Positions 6,374 to 9,722 of a stretch of 9,722 bases of DNA are shown here, in pieces. Origin of the DNA: Chitinophagaceae bacterium (lineage in GTDB: Bacteria > Bacteroidota > Bacteroidia > Chitinophagales > Chitinophagaceae); NCBI GenBank assembly GCA_003136915.1, contig PLEB01000271.1, positions 1-9,722 of the forward strand, read 5' to 3'. The notes below the pieces were generated by a model. It made no database searches and was not told the DNA's origin. It worked only from the letters and a program-made list of their open reading frames with translations. Within the stretch, counting starts at the first letter, position 1; each line of letters starts with the position of its first letter. The translations under genes and the position numbers were made by a program.

Positions 6374-7600
6374 CTAAGCATCCATCTCTCCTGCAATCAA
6401 ATTCAGGCTGCTCATGGTGAGAACGGCATCACTCAGCATAGAGCCCTTTGTCAGTTCGGAATAGGCCTGGTAATAAACAAAACAAGGTCTGCGGAAATGC
6501 AGGCGGTAAGGTGCACGTCCGCCATCACTGATAAAATAAAATCCGAGTTCTCCGTTTGCGCCTTCAACACTCTGATAGACTTCTCCCGGCGGAATCTCGA
6601 TTTCTCCCATTACAATCTTGAAATGCCAGATAAGCGCTTCCATTTTTGTATACACATCATCTTTAGGCGGGAGAAAGTACTCGGGCGCATCGGCATGGAA
6701 TACTTCTGCTTCGGCGCCTTTAAACGCTTTCACTTTACGGTAAGCCTGTTCAATAATTTTAAGGGACTCCCACATTTCCTGATTACGCACGAGGAAGCGG
6801 TCGTAGTTATCACCTGTTTTGCCTACCGGTATATTAAAATCAAAATCTTCGTAGCTGGAATAGGGCGTATGAATACGAACATCATAGTCAACGCCAGCTG
6901 CACGCAGGTTGGGACCGGTAAATCCGTAGTTGAGTGCCCGTTCCGGGCCAATGCCACCGGTACCCATGGTGCGATCCATGAAGATGCGGTTCCTGTTGAA
7001 AAGATTTTCAAATTCTTTCAGCACATCCGGATATTCTGCCAGGAACCTGTCGAGTTTTTCAAATGCGGCATTACTAAAATTCCTTTCAAATCCTCCGATC
7101 CGTCCCATGTTGGTCGTAAGCCGGGATCCGCAGACCTCTTCATAAATTTCATAGATGAGTTCCCGGTATTGCATTACATAAAGGAATCCGGTATATGCGC
7201 CTGAATCTACACCCACCACGGAATTACATACGAGATGGTCGGAAATCCGCGCCAGCTCCATAATGATTATCCGCAGATAATCCACCCGCTTTGGCGTCTT
7301 CACATTCAACAATTTCTCGCAGGTCAGGTGCCAGCCCATATTGTTGATCGGGGAAGAGCAATAGTTCAGACGGTCGGTCAGCGGCGTGATCTGATACAGG
7401 GGTCTTCGCTCTGCAATCTTTTCAAAAGCGCGGTGGATATATCCTATCGTTTGTTCTGCTGAAACAATCCGTTCTCCATCCAGTTCCAGGATATTTTGAA
7501 ATACACCGTGGGTGGCAGGATGGGTGGGTCCCAGGTTCAGGGTAGTCGTCGATTTCTCAATACTCCCCTCCGGCAATTTGATATGATGCTGCTCTTGCAT
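6374..7600 (-). CDS. nuoD: NADH-quinone oxidoreductase subunit D (quinone-site 49-kDa subunit)
   Basis: Core subunit of the connecting module, related to the large subunit of NiFe hydrogenases. With NuoB it forms the quinone reduction pocket. The 408 residues are full length for a stand-alone NuoD. GPTHPATHGV (24-33) provides the conserved histidines H27 and H31. Y80 in DRLNYCSS matches the tyrosine that binds the quinone headgroup. GYIHRAFEK (53-61), GRIGGFERNF, RNRIFMDRTMGTGGI, and VEGANGELGFYFISDGG near the C-terminus are all characteristic. The end, GEMDA, keeps the terminal GE-V/M-D motif of the family. The hydrogenase nickel-ligand cysteines are absent, as expected. It is not fused to NuoC, unlike in E. 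coli. Octamer repeat arrays bound it on both sides. Confidence 0.97.
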   Translation of the reverse strand: MQEQHHIKLPEGSIEKSTTTLNLGPTHPATHGVFQNILELDGERIVSAEQTIGYIHRAFEKIAERRPLYQITPLTDRLNYCSSPINNMGWHLTCEKLLNVKTPKRVDYLRIIIMELARISDHLVCNSVVGVDSGAYTGFLYVMQYRELIYEIYEEVCGSRLTTNMGRIGGFERNFSNAAFEKLDRFLAEYPDVLKEFENLFNRNRIFMDRTMGTGGIGPERALNYGFTGPNLRAAGVDYDVRIHTPYSSYEDFDFNIPVGKTGDNYDRFLVRNQEMWESLKIIEQAYRKVKAFKGAEAEVFHADAPEYFLPPKDDVYTKMEALIWHFKIVMGEIEIPPGEVYQSVEGANGELGFYFISDGGRAPYRLHFRRPCFVYYQAYSELTKGSMLSDAVLTMSSLNLIAGEMDA

Positions 7601-7615
7601 TAAACCATTGATTTG

Positions 7616-7763
7616 AATGTGTAAATGTGGAAATGTGCTAATGTGTAAATTAAATGCACTTAAATTCCATTTAACAGCACTATATAATTATCTTTCATTT
7701 CCAAATTTTCAAATTCCTTCATTCACAAATTTCCACATTTCCACATTTTCACATTAGCACATT
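7616..7763. repeat. Octamer inverted-repeat array between nuoC and nuoD, long right arm
   Basis: The left arm has AATGTG at 7616, 7624, 7632 and 7640, separated by ta, ga, ct and ta, and ends in AATTA. The right arm starts with TCATT (7695-7699) and keeps an exact 8-nt step for eight units: CAAATT at 7702 and 7710, TTCATT at 7718, CAAATT at 7726, then CACATT at 7734, 7742, 7750 and 7758. It therefore mixes the CACATT and CAAATT types in one phase. The core (about 7653-7694) is AT-rich and unlike the other cores. The array ends 7 bp before the nuoC stop. Confidence 0.87.
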
Positions 7764-7770
7764 TTCCACC

Positions 7771-8277
7771 CTATCCTCTTCCAAACATCTCATCATCCTT
7801 ATCAGTCCGGGTCTGGTCTTCCAGCGGATATTCTTTCCTCAACGGGAAATAATCCATTTCATCTACGTTCAAAATCCGCTTCAGGTTCGGATGGCCGATG
7901 AAATTCACTCCAAAAAAATCATAAGTCTCTCTTTCCATCCAGTTTGCGGCAGAAAATAATTGGGTGGCAGTAAAAATATCGGGCTTTTGAATATCTGTAT
8001 AAACCTTGAAGCGGATGCGCAGATTGTCGGTAAGATTATGCAGGTGATAAACGATCGCCAGCTCTCTTCCGGGTTGATGTGGATAATGGACAGCCGTAAG
8101 ATCGGTGAGAAATTGGAAACGCAATTCCTCATCATCATAGAGGAACTGCATGATTTTGAGGTTGAGTTCTTTCGGTGCCTCGAAGCTGAGCATGCCATAT
8201 GGTTCTTCGAAGCTGCCCAGTTGCCCTTCGAAATGTTTCTGCAGTCTTTCTTTTACAGTTTGGTTCGTTAGAGACAT
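7771..8277 (-). CDS. nuoC: NADH-quinone oxidoreductase subunit C (30-kDa subunit)
   Basis: Non-catalytic structural subunit of the hydrophilic arm that packs against NuoD and NuoI. The 168 residues have a variable N-terminal half and the family signature near the end: ERETYDFFGVNFIGHPNLKR (115-134) followed by PLRKEYPL (145-152). The middle strand region (FQFLTDLTAVHYP and LAIVYHLHN) is also typical. A short acidic tail ends in FGRG. It is encoded separately from nuoD. The start is ATG and the stop TAG. Repeat arrays occupy the gaps on both sides, so translational coupling to nuoB or nuoD is unlikely. Confidence 0.96.
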   Translation of the reverse strand: MSLTNQTVKERLQKHFEGQLGSFEEPYGMLSFEAPKELNLKIMQFLYDDEELRFQFLTDLTAVHYPHQPGRELAIVYHLHNLTDNLRIRFKVYTDIQKPDIFTATQLFSAANWMERETYDFFGVNFIGHPNLKRILNVDEMDYFPLRKEYPLEDQTRTDKDDEMFGRG

Positions 8278-8283
8278 CTTGGG

Positions 8284-8446
8284 AATGTGAAAATGTGAAA
8301 ATATGAAAATGTGAAAATAGATTCCAAATCAGTCATTTTTCAATATCTCTGGCATTTATATCTTTTTTAGAATAATATTATTAGTAACCAATCAATGAAT
8401 CGAGTTCTCACATTTCCACATTAGCACATTAGCACATTTCCACATT
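8284..8446. repeat. Octamer inverted-repeat array between nuoB and nuoC
   Basis: The left arm has AATGTG at 8284, 8292 and 8308 and one AATATG at 8300, all separated by aa, and ends in AATAG. It is preceded by CTTGGG, as at 1064. The right arm has five CACATT units at 8409, 8417, 8425, 8433 and 8441, separated by tc, ag, ag and tc, and ends in AACAAG exactly as at 6342-6353. The core is about 88 bp, AT-rich, with no supported gene. The array lies 6 bp upstream of the nuoC ATG and 6 bp from the nuoB stop. Confidence 0.86.
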
Positions 8447-8452
8447 AACAAG

Positions 8453-9043
8453 TCACTTTATTCCATAACTCGACATCAATTCTCTATATTTTTCGCCGTT
8501 TCTTCTTCGTACCGACTCGGAGCCGACCAGATCCTGGATACGCATAAAGCCGTCCAGGATCCCTTCCGGCCGCGGGGGACATCCGGGAACATATACATCC
8601 ACGGGAATGATCTGATCAATTCCCTGCAAAACAGAATAGGAATCAAAAATGCCGCCGGATGATGCACATGCTCCAACAGCCATTACCCAGCGCGGCTCGG
8701 CCATCTGGAGATATACCTGCTTGACAATAGGGCCCATTTTTTTCGCAATTGTCCCAATCACCATCAGGAGATCACATTGTCTCGGAGAAAACCCCAGCCG
8801 TTCTGCGCCAAAACGAGCCAGGTCATAGTGAGAGGCCATTGTAGCCATGAATTCAATCCCGCAGCAGGAAGTGGCAAAAGGTAATGGCCACAGTGAATTC
8901 TTTCTGGCTAATCCCACCACATCCCCAAGTTTTGTTGCAAAAAACCCTTCCCCAGGATATCCGTCCGGCATGTCGGCCACGCTGATATGATCTTTGGCAT
9001 TCGCGGGGTTGGTATGTACATTAAATCTTACGGGTCTTGCCAT
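8453..9043 (-). CDS. nuoB: NADH-quinone oxidoreductase subunit B (cluster N2)
   Basis: Carries the terminal 4Fe-4S cluster N2, which hands electrons to quinone in the pocket shared with NuoD. With the ATG at 9043 there are 196 residues. The cluster ligands are the tandem C60-C61 (ATSCCGIEF), C126 (VGACASSGG) and C155 (VPGCPPRPE). [28 protein letters not shown] and [11 protein letters not shown] are further family signatures. The frame extends upstream to an ATG at 9064 and a TTG at 9118. The ATG at 9043 gives a beginning ([13 protein letters not shown]) closest to relatives, and the Arg/Lys-rich extension looks like untranslated sequence, although MLKSIKK from 9064 cannot be excluded. About 100 bp with no recognisable element separate it from nuoA. 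Confidence 0.94.
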   Translation of the reverse strand: MARPVRFNVHTNPANAKDHISVADMPDGYPGEGFFATKLGDVVGLARKNSLWPLPFATSCCGIEFMATMASHYDLARFGAERLGFSPRQCDLLMVIGTIAKKMGPIVKQVYLQMAEPRWVMAVGACASSGGIFDSYSVLQGIDQIIPVDVYVPGCPPRPEGILDGFMRIQDLVGSESVRRRNGEKYRELMSSYGIK

Positions 9044-9144
9044 TTTTTTAATCGATTTTAACATTCTCCGGCGGATGATGAATCCCCGGAAAATTATTTT
9101 CCGGTTCCTATATAACAACTATCTCAGCACAACGGTTCTCATCA

Positions 9145-9552
9145 TCAATCCTCCCACTGCAATGCACCTTTTTTGATTATGTATACAAATCCAATCAGGA
9201 AAAAAGCAACGAATAGCAATACTTCTGCAAATCCGCTCCATCCCAACTCGCGGAAATTCACGGCATAGGGATAAAAAAAGATCACTTCCACATCAAACAA
9301 AACAAACAGGATGGCTACCAGGAAATATTTTATGGCCATAGGCTGTCTTGCATTGCCTACGGACTCAATTCCGCTTTCAAAATTTTGAAGTTTTTCGTCC
9401 GTATTCCTTTTGGGACCGAGAAGATGGGTAGCGGCAAGTACTGCAAATACAAAGCCGCCCGCAAAAAGCAATTGAATGCCAATGGGCAGATAATTGTATG
9501 AGCTATGCGATTTTGAAACCAGATCCGTTACCTGCAATAGCATGGAGTTCAT
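9145..9552 (-). CDS. nuoA: NADH-quinone oxidoreductase subunit A
   Basis: First gene of the operon, encoding the ND3-family membrane subunit next to NuoH whose cytoplasmic loop reaches the quinone site. Starting at the ATG at 9552 gives 135 residues with three helices (about 22-45, 75-97 and 108-126). The loop keeps the FESGIE motif (about 58-63), and the second helix contains LFDVEVIFFYPYAV with the conserved D87 and E89. The frame is open to a TTG at 9678, but that extension is cysteine-rich and unlike the family. It would also run through the candidate promoter at 9573-9580 and into the 7-nt repeat array. A second ATG three codons later (9543) is an alternative start. The stop is TGA. Confidence 0.94.
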   Translation of the reverse strand: MNSMLLQVTDLVSKSHSSYNYLPIGIQLLFAGGFVFAVLAATHLLGPKRNTDEKLQNFESGIESVGNARQPMAIKYFLVAILFVLFDVEVIFFYPYAVNFRELGWSGFAEVLLFVAFFLIGFVYIIKKGALQWED

Positions 9553-9572
9553 AAGAATCTTCAGTTGCTGAA

Positions 9573-9580
9573 CAAAAGTA
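9573..9580 (-). promoter_or_regulatory. Candidate promoter -7 box for the nuo operon
   Basis: On the minus strand the box reads TACTTTTG, an exact fit to the Bacteroidota -7 consensus TAnnTTTG. It would start transcription roughly 10-20 nt before the nuoA ATG at 9552. A well-spaced upstream TTG or TTTG is not clear: the nearest TTTG (complement of 9593-9596) is only 12 nt away. The position, directly upstream of the first gene, makes it the best candidate for the main operon promoter. It also supports the shorter nuoA start. Confidence 0.45.
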
Positions 9581-9643
9581 ATGCAGCAACAGCAAATTTC
9601 CATTGGATTGTTTTTGCACCGAAATGATGTAAGCGCGAAAAAG

Positions 9644-9722
9644 GTTGACGGTTTACAGTTGACGGATATCAGGTGCAAATTCGAACCTAAAGTCCATCAA
9701 CCATCAACCGTCAACCGTCAAC
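9644..9722. repeat. Inverted array of 7-nt repeats (GTTGACG type) upstream of nuoA
   Basis: The left arm reads GTTGACG, GTTTACA, GTTGACG and GATATCA at exact 7-nt steps from 9644. The right arm reads CCATCAA, CCATCAA, CCGTCAA and CCGTCAA from 9694 to 9721 and runs to the window edge. The arms are reverse complements of each other (allowing G-T pairs and the two variant units), around a core of about 22 bp. The array has the same design as the octamer arrays but a different unit and period, and it matches the half-array at 10-44. It lies upstream of the candidate nuoA promoter. Confidence 0.78.

Noticed and set aside
6497..7204. A 235-codon open frame on the plus strand opposite nuoD
   Set aside because: It lies wholly antisense to a well-conserved gene, its translation shows no recognisable domain, and it is explained by codon bias of nuoD on the other strand.
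384..8446. CRISPR array
   Set aside because: Units are 8 nt with 2-nt joints and inverted arms. There are no 23-50 nt direct repeats with unique spacers and no cas genes.
384..8446. Classical intrinsic terminators in the repeat gaps
   Set aside because: The arms are AT-rich, long and interrupted by unpaired dinucleotides, with no GC-rich stem followed by a T-run. They also sit between genes of one operon.
384..8446. Insertion sequence or MITE copies
   Set aside because: The cores are unrelated between gaps and I see no transposase and no clear target duplication. The shared edge motifs keep a mobile origin possible but unsupported.
9044..9118. N-terminal extension of nuoB from a TTG at 9118
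   Set aside because: The added Arg/Lys-rich residues are not found in NuoB proteins I know, and an ATG at 9043 gives a normal beginning.
9553..9678. N-terminal extension of nuoA from a TTG codon at 9678
   Set aside because: The extra residues are cysteine-rich and unlike NuoA, would include the candidate promoter box and begin within the 7-nt repeat array. The ATG at 9552 fits the family length.

Overview
This window is a nearly complete nuo operon for the proton-pumping NADH:quinone oxidoreductase (respiratory complex I), read entirely from the minus strand. In transcription order it runs nuoA, nuoB, nuoC, nuoD, nuoE, nuoF, a short nuoG, a small two-helix membrane ORF, nuoH, nuoI, nuoJ and nuoK. 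The antiporter-like subunits nuoL, nuoM and nuoN are not present and would be expected beyond position 1. The short NuoG without a molybdopterin-like C-terminal domain, the style of the NuoB, NuoF and NuoK sequences, the lack of Shine-Dalgarno sequences and TAnnTTTG-type promoter boxes all point to Bacteroidota, probably Chitinophagaceae or a close relative. The taxonomy is an inference from sequence style, not from a marker gene.

Layout, right to left: an inverted array of 7-nt units (9644-9722) and a candidate promoter (9573-9580) precede nuoA. nuoA and nuoB (9552-8453) start the operon. nuoC (8277-7771), nuoD (7600-6374) and nuoE (6152-5646) are each separated by gaps of about 170-220 bp. 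nuoE-nuoF-nuoG-small ORF-nuoH (6152-1850) is compact, with gaps from 59 down to 0 bp. A 137-bp gap with alternative hairpins and a promoter-like box lies between nuoH and nuoI. nuoI, nuoJ and nuoK (1712-48) complete the window, again separated by gaps of about 140-150 bp. A second 7-nt repeat half-array touches the end of nuoK at the left edge.

The gene products assemble into one machine. NuoE, F and G make the NADH-oxidising arm (FMN and the N1a, N3, N1b, N4 and N5 clusters). NuoB, C, D and I make the connecting quinone-reducing module (N2, N6a and N6b). NuoA, H, J and K are part of the membrane arm. All expected cluster ligands are visible, so the complex looks functional.

The least ordinary content is between the genes. 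Five gaps (B/C, C/D, D/E, I/J, J/K) each hold a left arm of 8-nt units AATGTGNN and a right arm of the reverse-complement units NNCACATT around an unrelated core. Both ends of the window carry a second family with 7-nt units (GTTGAYG type). The hexamer core is conserved, the two spacer bases are not, and cores differ between copies. They look like members of a dispersed intergenic inverted-repeat system rather than ordinary terminators. The 59-codon membrane ORF fused end-to-start with nuoH is the other item easily missed.
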